NCBI RefSeq assembly: GCF_022568835.1
Contig: NZ_JAKZHV010000004.1
Span: 186,001-250,000 of the forward strand
Source: Arsenicicoccus piscis
GTDB lineage: Bacteria > Actinomycetota > Actinomycetes > Actinomycetales > Dermatophilaceae
Direction: 5' to 3'
DNA length: 64,000 bases
Translations under genes and position numbers: made by a program
Part shown: positions 47,202 to 57,060 of the stretch, in pieces
How positions within the stretch are numbered: the first letter of the stretch is position 1
Layout: every line of letters begins with the position of its first letter
The notes under the pieces: model-generated
Told to the model about the DNA's origin: nothing
Databases searched by the model: none
Seen by the model: the letters and a program-made list of their open reading frames with translations, nothing else

Positions 47202-48199
47202 GCGCTGCTGTTCCGGGCGCCGTGGGCGTCGGTGCCGTGCGTGTCGGTGCCATCGACTGCGGCACCAACTCCATCCGGCTGCTGATCGCCGACGTCGACC
47301 CGCGGGCCGGCGTGCTCTCCGACGTCGTGCGCCGCATGGAGGTCGTGCGCCTCGGCGAGGGGGTCGACCGCACCGGCGTGATCTCCGCCGCTGCCCTGGA
47401 GCGGGCGTCCGTCTGGGCCCGGGAGTACGCCCGTGAGTGCCGGGACGCCGGTGTCGAGGCGGTGCGCTTCGTCGCCACGTCGGCCTCGCGGGACGCGCGC
47501 AACGCGGCCGACTTCGTCGCGTTGGTGCGGGAGGCGTTCGGCGACTACGACGTGCGGCCCGAGGTGATCTCGGGCGCCGAGGAGGCCGCACTGTCCTTCC
47601 GCGGCGGAGCCGGCGAGCTGGCCGCCGCAGGCTTCGCCGGGCCGTATCTCGTCGTCGACCTCGGCGGTGGCTCAACGGAATTCGTGCGCGGCACCGATCA
47701 CGCCGAGACCGCCCTGTCCGTCGACGTCGGGTGCGTCCGCTTCCACGAGCGACACCTCGCCGGCGACCCGCCGACGGCCGCCGAGCGGGCGGCCGCCCTC
47801 GCCGACGTCGACCGGGCGCTCGATCGGGCCGAGGCCGAGGTGGGCTTCACGGGGATCGCGACGCTGGTCGGCCTGGCCGGCACGGTCACCACGCTCACGG
47901 CGCACACGCTCGGCCTCACGGTCTACGACCCGGAGCGGATCCACCTGGCGAGCCCGTCGGTCGCCGACACCCTGGCCGCCGCGGCCGACCTGCTGGACCG
48001 CACCCGCGACGACCGCGCCGCGCTGCCCTTCATGCACCCCGGCCGCGCGGACGTCATCGGTGCCGGCGCCCTGGTCTGGGCGCGCATCGTCGAGCGCGTC
48101 GTCGCCGCGTCACCGGACGTGCGGCTGGTGTCGAGCGAGCACGACATCCTGGACGGCATCGCCTGGTCGCTCGCGGACTCAGCGAACCCTCAGGACTGA
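47198..48199 (+). CDS. ppx: Exopolyphosphatase (Ppx/GppA family)
   Basis: A 333-residue ASKHA-fold phosphatase with phosphate-loop motifs GAIDCGTNSIRLLIAD and VVDLGGGSTEFVRG, the conserved VRFVATSASRDARNAADF and VISGAEEAALSF, and VGLAGTVTTLTA. It should release phosphate from polyphosphate, or act on pppGpp; the C-terminal HD domain of longer Ppx is missing, as is usual for this actinobacterial form. Translationally coupled to DUF501 (GTGA). Confidence 0.93.
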   Translation: MSAAVPGAVGVGAVRVGAIDCGTNSIRLLIADVDPRAGVLSDVVRRMEVVRLGEGVDRTGVISAAALERASVWAREYARECRDAGVEAVRFVATSASRDARNAADFVALVREAFGDYDVRPEVISGAEEAALSFRGGAGELAAAGFAGPYLVVDLGGGSTEFVRGTDHAETALSVDVGCVRFHERHLAGDPPTAAERAAALADVDRALDRAEAEVGFTGIATLVGLAGTVTTLTAHTLGLTVYDPERIHLASPSVADTLAAAADLLDRTRDDRAALPFMHPGRADVIGAGALVWARIVERVVAASPDVRLVSSEHDILDGIAWSLADSANPQD

Positions 48200-48395
48200 G
48201 ACGCTTCACTGGCGCTGCCGGCCAGCCCCGCCGTCGCTTCGCTGGATGGTTTGCCGGTAGCCCGACCCGCTCGCCCCCAGCTCGTCTCACCTCTGAGCTG
48301 GCTGAATTCGCTTCCCCCTCAGTATGTTTGCCCCCCCCCGAGTCCGCTTGCCCCCGCGTCTGCTTGCCGCCGAGCCCACCCGAGGTGTCCTCCCC

Positions 48396-49484
48396 ATGCC
48401 GCTGTCCCCGTCTGAGCTGCTGTCCCGTCCGAGCGTGTCGGGCGCGAGCGTATCCCGACCGAGCCTGTCCCCGTCGAGCCTGCGCCGGGCGATCCGGTCC
48501 CGGCGGCACCTGCGCCGCACGATCCTGAATCGGCTGACCCTCAGTCGCCGGCGTCTCCTCGGCGGCGCGGCTGCCGTCGGTGCGTCCGTCGCCCTGCCGG
48601 CCGCCCTCCCGACGCTTCCGCCCGCAGCCGCCGCGTCCGGCTGGGGCCTGACCTGGTCCACGAAGGTCGACGACCGGCTCTACCGCGCGGGGATGTGGTC
48701 CTCGGAGCTCCACCGAGGCGCCGAGATCGCCGTGCTGGTGCCCGAGGGCTACTGGACCAGCACGAAGCGCTACCCCGTGGTCTACCTCCTGCACGGCTCC
48801 TCCGGGAGCTCGATGGACTGGCACCAGCTCGGGGACGCGCGCGCCGTGAGCGCCGGCCACGACGTGATCGTGGTCATGCCCGATGGGGGCAGGGGCGGGT
48901 GGTACACCGACCACACGCACTCGACCGCCGGCGTGAGCAACTGGGAGCGCTTCCACCTCGGCCACCTGATCGAGGCCGTCGACGCCAACCTGCGCACGCT
49001 GCCGTGGGCGGGCGCTCGCGGTGTGGCTGGGTTCTCGATGGGCGGGTACGGCGCGGCCATCTATGCCGCGCACCGGCCGTGGCTGGTCGCCGCGATGTCG
49101 AGCTATTCCGGGGCGGTCGACCTGTCCGACCTGACCTGGCGCCCCGAGATGTACTCCGAGCCGCAGGCCGACGGTGAGAACGCCGGCGCCATTTTCGGCA
49201 CCACGCCGGGCAACGAGGACCCCGCCGACCTCGCCTGGCGCAACCCGGTCGCGCAGGCCGGCAGCCTGGCCTCGCTGCGCCGAGTCGCGCTCTACTGCGG
49301 CGACGCCGGAGGCTACGAAGGCATCGTCCGCCGCTCCTCCCAAGCCCTCTCGGGGGCCCTGTCGGCGCACGGGATCGCGCACACCGGGGCCGTGATCTCG
49401 GGCGACCACTCGTGGTCGACCGCCGCCACCGCGCTGGCGCGCGACTTCGACGGGCTCGTGGGGGCGCTCGACGTGGCGCGGTGA
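48396..49484 (+). CDS. Tat-exported esterase of the antigen 85/esterase D type
   Basis: A 362-residue alpha/beta hydrolase. A twin-arginine signal (TLSRRRLLGGAAAVGASVAL) begins about 48 residues in, with an A-x-A site near AAAASG. The body has VVYLLHGSSGSSMDWHQLGD, the nucleophile elbow GVAGFSMGGYGAAIYA, and a late HSW that should carry the histidine (VISGDHSWSTAA). I start at ATG 48396, with GAGGT ahead; an in-frame ATG at 48324 would add 24 residues across a run of nine C. It probably cleaves or transfers acyl groups in the cell envelope. Confidence 0.85.
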   Translation: MPLSPSELLSRPSVSGASVSRPSLSPSSLRRAIRSRRHLRRTILNRLTLSRRRLLGGAAAVGASVALPAALPTLPPAAAASGWGLTWSTKVDDRLYRAGMWSSELHRGAEIAVLVPEGYWTSTKRYPVVYLLHGSSGSSMDWHQLGDARAVSAGHDVIVVMPDGGRGGWYTDHTHSTAGVSNWERFHLGHLIEAVDANLRTLPWAGARGVAGFSMGGYGAAIYAAHRPWLVAAMSSYSGAVDLSDLTWRPEMYSEPQADGENAGAIFGTTPGNEDPADLAWRNPVAQAGSLASLRRVALYCGDAGGYEGIVRRSSQALSGALSAHGIAHTGAVISGDHSWSTAATALARDFDGLVGALDVAR

Positions 49485-49530
49485 GGCGTGGCGTGACGCC
49501 GTGAGAGGTGGCGTGACGCCGTGAGGCGAC
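49481..49530. repeat. 20-bp tandem repeats between esterase and MOSC genes
   Basis: GTGAGGCGTGGCGTGACGCC, then GTGAGAGGTGGCGTGACGCC, then the partial GTGAGGCGAC. Each unit contains the small palindrome GGCGT-G-ACGCC, which could help end transcription. The first unit includes the esterase stop codon. Confidence 0.75.
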
Positions 49531-49546
49531 CCGGCAGGATGGGGGC

Positions 49547-50323
49547 ATGCACGTCGTCTCGGTGGGCTTCGCGGCCGTCAAGGGCACCCGGCACCTCGCG
49601 CGCCCGGCCGTCCGGCTGTCCGCCGCCGGAGCCGTGGGTGACCGGTCGCTCTGCCTGATCGACGACGCCGGCCAGGTGCTGCGCACCGTCGCCCACCCCG
49701 GGCTGCTGCGGGTCGTCGTCACGGCCGCGGACCTGGCCCAGGTCGAGCCGACGGGGGAGCGGCTGGTCGCCGACTACTGGAGCCGTAGCGCCCCCGTCGA
49801 GGTGGTCCGGCATCCGTCGTTGCCGGCGCGGCTGGCTTCCGCCGCCGGTGTGTCGGCCGCGTCGGTCCGGCTCGCCCGGCCGGACCCGGCTGCCGTGGTG
49901 TGGGGGCGTGGGGTGAGCCTGGTCGGCACCGCCTCGCTGCGCGATCTCGCTGCGCGGGTGGCGCCTGGGCCGGATGGCCGTGGGGTCGGTGCTGGCGGCT
50001 CGGGGGTCGGCTCTGGCGACTGGGGTGTCGACCCGGCCCGCTTCCGAGCGACGGTGGTGGTGCACACCGACCAGGCGTACGTCGAGGACACCTGGTGCGG
50101 GCAGCTCCTGCGGGTCGGCGACAGTGTGCTGCGCGTCGGCTCGGTCATGCCTCGCTGCGCTGTGATCGACCTGAATCCCGTTGATGGACAACGAAACTCG
50201 CGCCTATTGGACCTACTCGCTCGGTATCGGCCCAGCCCGGAAGGGCCGCTCTTCGGCGTCGACGCCGAGGTGGTCGAGGCGGGCACCGTCCGCCCCGGCG
50301 ACGAGGTGTCTACCGTCCGCTGA
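49547..50323 (+). CDS. MOSC domain-containing protein
   Basis: A 258-residue protein with an N-terminal beta-barrel lead (MHVVSVGFAAVKGTRHLARP, then GAVGDRSLCLID) and the C-terminal MOSC region (RFRATVVVHTDQAYVEDTWC, then LRVGSVMPRCAVIDLNPVDG). The Cys in MPRCAV is the residue that takes sulfur in this superfamily. Relatives (YiiM, mARC) handle molybdenum cofactor or N-hydroxylated compounds; the substrate here is unknown. A Gly-rich insertion interrupts the centre. Confidence 0.85.
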   Translation: MHVVSVGFAAVKGTRHLARPAVRLSAAGAVGDRSLCLIDDAGQVLRTVAHPGLLRVVVTAADLAQVEPTGERLVADYWSRSAPVEVVRHPSLPARLASAAGVSAASVRLARPDPAAVVWGRGVSLVGTASLRDLAARVAPGPDGRGVGAGGSGVGSGDWGVDPARFRATVVVHTDQAYVEDTWCGQLLRVGDSVLRVGSVMPRCAVIDLNPVDGQRNSRLLDLLARYRPSPEGPLFGVDAEVVEAGTVRPGDEVSTVR

Positions 50324-50382
50324 GCCCCCGGCCAGCGGCGGCACCGGGACTCGCGCCACCCGCCCGCTCTCGCGGTGTGCGA

Positions 50383-50405
50383 GGTATTGCGCAACGCACA
50401 GTACC
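50383..50405. promoter_or_regulatory. Candidate PadR operator
   Basis: A nested palindrome, with outer arms GGTA/TACC and inner arms TGCG/CGCA around CAA, lies about 50 bases before the padR start. PadR proteins usually repress themselves from such a site. Inferred from symmetry and place. Confidence 0.45.
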
Positions 50406-50453
50406 GCGTCTATCGTGAGAGCAGGTCGGGAGCCCGGCCGCGAGAGGGGAGCG

Positions 50454-50786
50454 ATGGAGACGACCCAGCTGGTCAAGGGGGTGCTCGACCTGGCCGTCCT
50501 GGCGGTGGTCGCCCGCGAGGACGGCTACGGCTACGACGTGGTGCGGCGACTGCGCGAGGCCGGGCTGCGCGACGTGGGGGAGGCCAGTGTCTACGGGACG
50601 CTCCGGCGGCTGTTCGCCGCGGGCGCGCTGACGTCCTACGTCGTGCCGAGCGACGAGGGACCGCACCGCAAGTACTACGGCATCACCAAGGAGGGTCGAG
50701 CGATCCTGGAGCGGCAGGGCAAGACCTGGCGCGACTTCTCCTCGACCATGGACGACCTGTTGACCGAAGCGGAGAAGGTGGCATGA
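50454..50786 (+). CDS. PadR family transcriptional regulator
   Basis: A 110-residue winged-helix protein of the short PadR group: ETTQLVKGVLDLAVLAVVAR, EDGYGYDVVRRLREAGLRDV, GEASVYGTLRRLFAAGALTS and the wing GPHRKYYGITKEGRAILE. AGAGGGGA precedes the ATG. It overlaps the next gene (ATGA), a membrane protein; such pairs commonly form one autoregulated unit that responds to envelope or drug stress. Confidence 0.94.
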   Translation: METTQLVKGVLDLAVLAVVAREDGYGYDVVRRLREAGLRDVGEASVYGTLRRLFAAGALTSYVVPSDEGPHRKYYGITKEGRAILERQGKTWRDFSSTMDDLLTEAEKVA

Positions 50787-51757
50787 ACGAGCCGACGACG
50801 GTGCTCCCCGAGGCGAACGGGCAGCGCGAGGTCCAGCACTACGTAGAGCGGGTGCGTGCGGCGCTCGCTGACCTGCCCAGCGACGTGGTCGACGACCTCA
50901 CGCTCGGCATGGAGGCCGATCTCGCCGAGATGCGCGCCGAGATGGGCCCTGGGGCTGGCGACCCGCTGACCGCACGCCTCGGCGAGCCCGAGGTCTACGC
51001 CGCCGACCTGCGGGCCGCTGCGGGGATCCCGGCCGCCACCGGGTCGCGCGAGCTGGGGGCGCGCGACCCGCTGGCCGACCTCCGGCGCAGCTGGGACCGA
51101 CTGCGGGCCGAGCAGGGGTGGGTCGACGAGACGGCGCGCTTCCTCCTCACGCTGCGCCCGGCGTGGTGGGTCGTGCGGGGCTACGCCATCACCGCGCTGA
51201 TTCTCGCCGCGCCGTTCGGCGGGCTCCGCTCGATGGTGCCGCCGGGTCCTGGCTTCTGGGTCGGCACCGTAGCTGCCGTCGTCAGCGTGCGCTGGGGCCT
51301 GCGCGGGCCGGTGGACTCGACTCGCACGCTGCTGGTCCGGATCGCGAACGTCGTCGCCGGGCTCGTCGTGGCCTGGCTGCTCGTCGCGATCTCCGCGTCG
51401 CAGTCGCTCGCCGGCGCGCAGGTAGCCCCTGCCGACGCAGGGCCGGCCCCCGCATACAGCTCGATGTCCGGGAGCTACGACCTCAGCAACCTCTATCTCT
51501 ACGACCAGGACGGGAAGCGCCTGTCCAACTTGCGCGTCTTCGACGCCATGGGTCAGCCGGTCGACCAGATGGACCAGGACGGCGTCGACGAGCTGGTCCG
51601 GGTCGACACGGTGGGCGTGCACCACCAGAACGTCTATCCCAAGGCGATCCGTGGCCAGGACGCCTGGACGCCGGGTGCGGCGCCCACCTCGAGCCCGGCG
51701 GCTCCCCAGCCTGCGGTCAGCGGGGCAACGTCAGCCGCATCGCCGGGAACGCGGTGA
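50783..51757 (+). CDS. Membrane protein with HAAS-like N-terminal domain, PadR partner
   Basis: A 324-residue protein. Residues 18-75 form the helical HAAS-type domain usual next to PadR (VQHYVERVRAALADLPSDVV, DDLTLGMEADLAEMRAEMGP, LTARLGEPEVYAADLRAAAG). Then come three or four transmembrane helices (including GYAITALILAAPFGGLRSMV and VVAGLVVAWLLVAISASQSL) and an outside tail of about 110 residues (SYDLSNLYLYDQDGKRLSNL). Role unknown; sensing or signalling with PadR is likely. Its 3' end overlaps the convergent acetyltransferase gene by 41 bases. Confidence 0.82.
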   Translation: MNEPTTVLPEANGQREVQHYVERVRAALADLPSDVVDDLTLGMEADLAEMRAEMGPGAGDPLTARLGEPEVYAADLRAAAGIPAATGSRELGARDPLADLRRSWDRLRAEQGWVDETARFLLTLRPAWWVVRGYAITALILAAPFGGLRSMVPPGPGFWVGTVAAVVSVRWGLRGPVDSTRTLLVRIANVVAGLVVAWLLVAISASQSLAGAQVAPADAGPAPAYSSMSGSYDLSNLYLYDQDGKRLSNLRVFDAMGQPVDQMDQDGVDELVRVDTVGVHHQNVYPKAIRGQDAWTPGAAPTSSPAAPQPAVSGATSAASPGTR

Positions 51758-52292
51758 CCTCGAAGCCCCACTGCTCGTAGAGCGGTCGGCCGTCCACGGT
51801 GGCCATCAGCTCGAGGCGCCGGATCGGCGTCCCGGTCTCGAACCAGCCGATCACCGTCGCGAACACCGCGCGGGCGTGCCCCTGCCTACGGGCCCACGGG
51901 TAGGTGCACACGCTCTGCACCAGCCCGTCCCCGCCGCCGGGGTTGCCGGGGGCCGGCGGCGCGTCGCGCACCTGGCCAACGACGCTCGCGCACACCCGCT
52001 CGCGGCCGTCCGGCCCGCCCTGGTCCACGCTCACGAAGATCCCGTAGACCTCGGGCTCGCCGAGCGCGCGCTCGAACCACTGGGCGGCGGCTCGCTGCCA
52101 GCCGGGGTCGGCGTGGCCGGCCGAGCCCATCGCCTCGAACATCAGCCGCCGCAGCTCCACCAGGTCGGGGATGTCGGCGGCCACCGCGCGTCGGGTGGCG
52201 GGCAGCGCGGCCCTGGCGATCCCGGCAGCCCCAGCAGCACCAGGGGAGAGGCGGGTGGACGGGTCGTCGGAAAGGTCATCGGTCCGGGCCAT
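51717..52292 (-). CDS. GNAT family N-acetyltransferase
   Basis: A protein of about 191 residues: RRAVAADIPDLVELRRLMFE at the start, then LVQSVCTYPWARRQGHARAV (acetyl-CoA motif R-x-x-G-x-A) and MATVDGRPLYEQWGFEVTAF. It is preceded by a low-complexity lead of about 35 residues from ATG 52292. The substrate is unknown. Divergent from pgi. Confidence 0.87.
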   Translation of the reverse strand: MARTDDLSDDPSTRLSPGAAGAAGIARAALPATRRAVAADIPDLVELRRLMFEAMGSAGHADPGWQRAAAQWFERALGEPEVYGIFVSVDQGGPDGRERVCASVVGQVRDAPPAPGNPGGGDGLVQSVCTYPWARRQGHARAVFATVIGWFETGTPIRRLELMATVDGRPLYEQWGFEVTAFPAMRLTLPR

Positions 52293-52479
52293 GGCCGCCA
52301 CCCTAGGTCGCGCAGGGCGGCTGGTCAGCGGGTTTTCCGGTCCACACCGTGACCTGTCTGGCCTCGTCGGCGCCTGGGTGGTTGAATCGGGCCGAGCCGT
52401 CGCCGCCTCCTGACGACGCGTCGCGCCGTCCGCGACAGACTCGACCCCCGACTCGCTCACCTGCGGAGGAACGCTCGCC

Positions 52480-54156
<1,677 letters not shown>

Positions 54157-54235
54157 CCTGGCGGTTCGGGTCGGGCGAGGCCCGGCTGGGGCCGCTGAGC
54201 ACGGTCTACGGGGGTCTGGTCAGTATGCTGACCGG

Positions 54236-54309
54236 GCCCCCGTAGCCCAATCGGCAGAGGCAGGCGCCTTAAAAGCGCTCGAGTGCGGGTTCGAGTCCCG
54301 TCGGGGGCA
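54236..54309 (+). tRNA. tRNA-Leu (anticodon UAA)
   Basis: Acceptor arms GCCCCCG/CGGGGGC pair fully. The anticodon stem GGCGC/GCGCT closes the loop CTTAAAA, giving anticodon TAA, and the T arm is GCGGG-TTCGAGT-CCCGT. It is 74 bases, without the long variable arm of other leucine tRNAs; I recall the same short form in other actinobacteria. CCA is not fully encoded (ACCC). Confidence 0.88.
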
Positions 54310-54663
54310 CCCGCCGGCCCGTTGACCACCGCGGAGTCCACCGAGGAGTCGACAGGGACGTCACGGGCGGGCCGAATCCGCGCACGAACCCGTGACATGC
54401 GCACGAAACGGTGAGGCGCAGCCTTCCCGGACCCCAGCGTCTCACGCGTTCCTGCGCACCTCTCGGTTTCCTTCGCGTCTGCACACCTCCCGGGCGTCGA
54501 CCACCGCGACCCCAGCCACGGCGTGTCCGCCTCAGAGATCTTTCAGATAACAATGATGCGCTGGGTCCCAAGGAGGGGAACAAACCCAGCGCTGCTGGCG
54601 TCTACCCTCGTGAACGACGCGTCGCGTCTGTGCGACCACCACCGCTCTTCCAGAAGGGGCACC
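54310..54663. other. Spacer between tRNA-Leu and the BI-1 gene
   Basis: A stretch of 354 bases with no gene that I support. The part 54536-54560 (GAGATCTTTCAGATAACAAT and on) is rich in A and T and is a candidate promoter for the BI-1 gene. A 9-bp hairpin follows at 54558-54592. Confidence 0.45.
54558..54592 (+). promoter_or_regulatory. Hairpin in the leader of the BI-1 gene
   Basis: Arms GCGCTGGGT (54558-54566) and ACCCAGCGC (54584-54592) pair perfectly around a 17-base loop that contains AAGGAGG. It lies 72 bases before the start codon, just after an AT-rich promoter-like part, and so probably forms in the mRNA leader. No start codon follows the AAGGAGG at a usable distance. Confidence 0.5.
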
Positions 54664-55491
54664 ATGGCCCAGAACCCGATCTTCAACCGCCTCGACAAGG
54701 AGGCCGCCCGCGGCTACGCCGGCTTCGACCGTCGTGGCAACGCCGCCGGCCCGCAGGACCTGTCCGCCGCCCAGCTGCAGGACCTGTACTCCCAGCCGTC
54801 CGCCACCAACGTCCAGAGCCGCCGGCTCACCATGGACGACGTCGTGATGAAGGCCCTCGGCCTGTTCGCGATCGTGCTCGTCACGGCCGCCGCCGCATGG
54901 TTCGTCTCCGCGGGCGACGCCACCGGCAGCACCGGCCTCGCGCTGTGGATGGGTGGCATGTTCGGCACCCTGGCGCTCGGCTTCGTCATCGCGTTCAAGA
55001 AGGTCGTGAGCGTCCCGCTCATCGTGCTCTACGCGGTGCTCGAGGGTGCGTTCGTCGGTGCCGTCAGCCAGTTCTTCGAGGCCCGCTGGGACGGCGCCGT
55101 GCCGACCGCCGTGGTCGCGACGATCTCGGTCTTCCTCGCGATGTTCGCCGGCTACAAGCTGGGCTTCATCAAGGTCACCAACAAGTTCCGCCGGATGATG
55201 GGGATGGCCATCCTCGGCTACTTCATCTTCGCGCTGATCAACCTCGGCTTCGCGTTCGCCGGCTTCGGCGGCGGCTGGGGCGCCTTCGGCACCGGCATCG
55301 GCCCGCTCATCTCGCTGTTCGCGATCGGTCTGGCCGCGTTCTCGCTGGCGATGGACTTCGACTCGATCGACCGGGCCGTGCGCGCCGGCGCTCCCGAGAA
55401 GTACTCCTGGTTGCTGGCCCACGGGCTCATCGTCACCCTGGTGTGGCTCTACATCGAGATCCTGCGTCTCATCGCCATCACGCGCGACTGA
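54664..55491 (+). CDS. Bax inhibitor-1/YccA family membrane protein
   Basis: A 275-residue protein with seven hydrophobic helices after a 65-residue hydrophilic lead (NPIFNRLDKEAARGYAGFDR is typical of the actinobacterial YccA/BI-1 form). Conserved parts are VLEGAFVGAVSQFFEARWDG and MDFDSIDRAVRAGAPEKYSW, with the acidic pair linked to pH-dependent ion leak. Function in bacteria is not settled. GAAGGGG precedes the ATG; an in-frame extension upstream has no support. A terminator follows. Confidence 0.92.
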   Translation: MAQNPIFNRLDKEAARGYAGFDRRGNAAGPQDLSAAQLQDLYSQPSATNVQSRRLTMDDVVMKALGLFAIVLVTAAAAWFVSAGDATGSTGLALWMGGMFGTLALGFVIAFKKVVSVPLIVLYAVLEGAFVGAVSQFFEARWDGAVPTAVVATISVFLAMFAGYKLGFIKVTNKFRRMMGMAILGYFIFALINLGFAFAGFGGGWGAFGTGIGPLISLFAIGLAAFSLAMDFDSIDRAVRAGAPEKYSWLLAHGLIVTLVWLYIEILRLIAITRD

Positions 55492-55540
55492 CGTCAGTCA
55501 CACCACAAGCACCACAGGCACCACCTGCACCACGCAGTCG

Positions 55541-55570
55541 CGAGGGGCCGTCCGACCGGACGGCCCCTCG
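55541..55570. terminator. Terminator after the BI-1 gene
   Basis: A perfect 13-bp stem, CGAGGGGCCGTCC and its complement, with a four-base loop GACC, 50 bases after the stop codon. No T run. Confidence 0.85.
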
Positions 55571-55600
55571 TCGCGTGTGCGGGCTGGCTAGGCTGGGGCC

Positions 55601-55906
55601 ATGCCCGCCGCCGAGCCGCACGACCTCGTGCGCACCGAGCTCGACCGGGTCGCGCGCCGCTGGCGCGACCTGCCCGTAGACCGTGCCCTGGCTGCCGCTC
55701 CCGGCCTGCGCCGGCTGGCCCAGGAGCTCGCCGACGAGACGGCGGCTCGACAGGGGCGGCCGGTTCGCGAGCTGCCCGATCTCGGGCCCGCCGTGCTGCT
55801 CGACCAGCTGCTCGTCACCTGCTTCGACGCGACCGAGGCGGGGGTGGAGCAGGCCGGGCTGGCGCAGCGGCTGTCGACGCTGCGGTCGAAGCTGACGCAG
55901 GCGTAG
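55601..55906 (+). CDS. Conserved hypothetical protein
   Basis: A small, 101-residue, helical, soluble protein (EPHDLVRTELDRVARRWRDL, then ALAAAPGLRRLAQELADETA and ending AQRLSTLRSKLTQA). I do not recognise a named domain, but codon use and the clean ATG start after a terminator support a real gene; similar short proteins occur in other actinobacteria. No function is suggested. Confidence 0.7.
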   Translation: MPAAEPHDLVRTELDRVARRWRDLPVDRALAAAPGLRRLAQELADETAARQGRPVRELPDLGPAVLLDQLLVTCFDATEAGVEQAGLAQRLSTLRSKLTQA

Positions 55907-56006
55907 CCTTCGGCGGACGCGACCCAGGCGGGTGCGCTAGGTTCCTTCGCATATCGGTCATTTCGGGGACGAGCCTTCGGGCTCGCGACGCACGCGGTGG
56001 GGCGTG

Positions 56007-56060
56007 GCGGGACTGGACCGCGTGGGACTGGACTGGGTGGGACTGGACTGGGTGGGCTGG
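56007..56060 (+). repeat. 15-bp tandem repeats upstream of the lipoprotein gene
   Basis: GTGGGACTGGACTGG occurs twice in direct succession (56022-56036 and 56037-56051), with a degenerate copy before and a partial one after. It lies in the leader of the lipoprotein gene. Confidence 0.75.
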
Positions 56061-56140
56061 ACGGCACGGAAGGCACGGACGGCAAGACACAGCACGACGT
56101 GGTGGGCGTTGGGGTGGACGACAGGGCGAGGGGTGGGCGT

Positions 56141-57013
56141 ATGTGGCGGCGAGCCACGCCGGACGTGGAGCGCGCGGTCGTGCCGCGCGGGTCACGCGGG
56201 CCGCGCGTGCAGCTTGGGCCGCGCGCGGTCGTGCCGCGCGGCGTCTCGACCCTCGACCCGCGGCGCCGGCTCACTGCCTTGCGCCCTGCGCCATGCACGC
56301 CACCACTCACCCCCCTGCTCGCGGCCCTGCTCGCCGTGCTGCTCACCGTCTCGGCGGCGGGCTGCTCCCGCTCGTCGATGGTGGAGAAGGACGCCTTCGT
56401 CGACGCGATGATCGCGGCCATGCAGCAGGCCAAGACCTACCACCTGCAGGGGGACAGCACGGGCTCGGCCCGGGTGTCGTTCACCGCCGACGCGGACCTC
56501 GCGACCAACGCGATGGACCTACGGCTCACGCCGGCCGGGGGCAACCCGGTGCGTCTGCTTCTCGTGGGGGGAGTGTTCTACCTCGGCGGGACCCAGGGCG
56601 ACGAGCGCTACCTCAAGATCGACCCACGGACCGCGACCGGCCCGGTGGCCGAGCAGGTCAAGGCGCTCGGGGCGCTCTCGCTCGACACCTCGCTGGAGCA
56701 GCTCAAGGCCAACCTCGTCTCGGTCGAGTCCCTCGGCACCGAGTCGGTGGGCGGGGAGAGCCTGGACAAGTACGCCCTCGTCACGCGGGTCAACCCCACC
56801 ACCGGCGCGGCGAACGACCCGAGCTCGCCTGCCCCGACCTCGGCCGCCACCACCTCGACCACGAGCTCGCTGGTCTGGCTGGACGGCTCGAAGCTGTTGC
56901 GTCGCATGGAGTCCGGGCAGGGCGGGTCAACCGTGACCTACGCGATCTCGCGCTGGGGTCAGCCGGTGTCGATCACCGCCCCGCCCGCCTCCGACGTCGT
57001 CACCCAGCCGTAG
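56141..57013 (+). CDS. LppX/LprG-type lipoprotein
   Basis: A 290-residue protein from ATG 56141. The signal helix LTPLLAALLAVLLTVSAAGC ends in a lipobox (SAAGC), preceded by an Arg-rich lead. The mature part resembles the LppX/LprAFG lipid-binding fold: FVDAMIAAMQQAKTYHLQGD, SARVSFTADADLATNAMDLR, LLVGGVFYLGG and SLVWLDGSKLLRRMESGQGG. Such proteins carry lipids or glycolipids across the cell wall. The first 50 residues before the signal are made from duplicated DNA (AVVPRG twice), so the true start may lie closer to the signal peptide. Confidence 0.8.
   Translation: MWRRATPDVERAVVPRGSRGPRVQLGPRAVVPRGVSTLDPRRRLTALRPAPCTPPLTPLLAALLAVLLTVSAAGCSRSSMVEKDAFVDAMIAAMQQAKTYHLQGDSTGSARVSFTADADLATNAMDLRLTPAGGNPVRLLLVGGVFYLGGTQGDERYLKIDPRTATGPVAEQVKALGALSLDTSLEQLKANLVSVESLGTESVGGESLDKYALVTRVNPTTGAANDPSSPAPTSAATTSTTSSLVWLDGSKLLRRMESGQGGSTVTYAISRWGQPVSITAPPASDVVTQP
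56171..56241 (+). repeat. 20-bp direct repeat inside the lipoprotein N-terminal region
   Basis: CGCGCGGTCGTGCCGCGCGG occurs at 56171-56190 and 56222-56241, 51 bases apart, a multiple of three. Both copies read as RAVVPRG in the lipoprotein frame. Confidence 0.8.
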
Positions 57014-57060
57014 TCGCCCAGCCGGGAGTCGGACCTGCCGCAGAGGGCGAGGTGCGCGGG

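Noticed and set aside
48209..48225. Small hairpin CTGGC-GCTGCCG-GCCAG after ppx as a terminator
   Set aside because: Only five base pairs and no T run; too weak to separate from chance in this base composition.
54236..54309. Mis-assigned tRNA because the leucine tRNA lacks a long variable arm
   Set aside because: All stems pair and the anticodon is clearly UAA; I recall the same short leucine tRNA in other actinobacteria.
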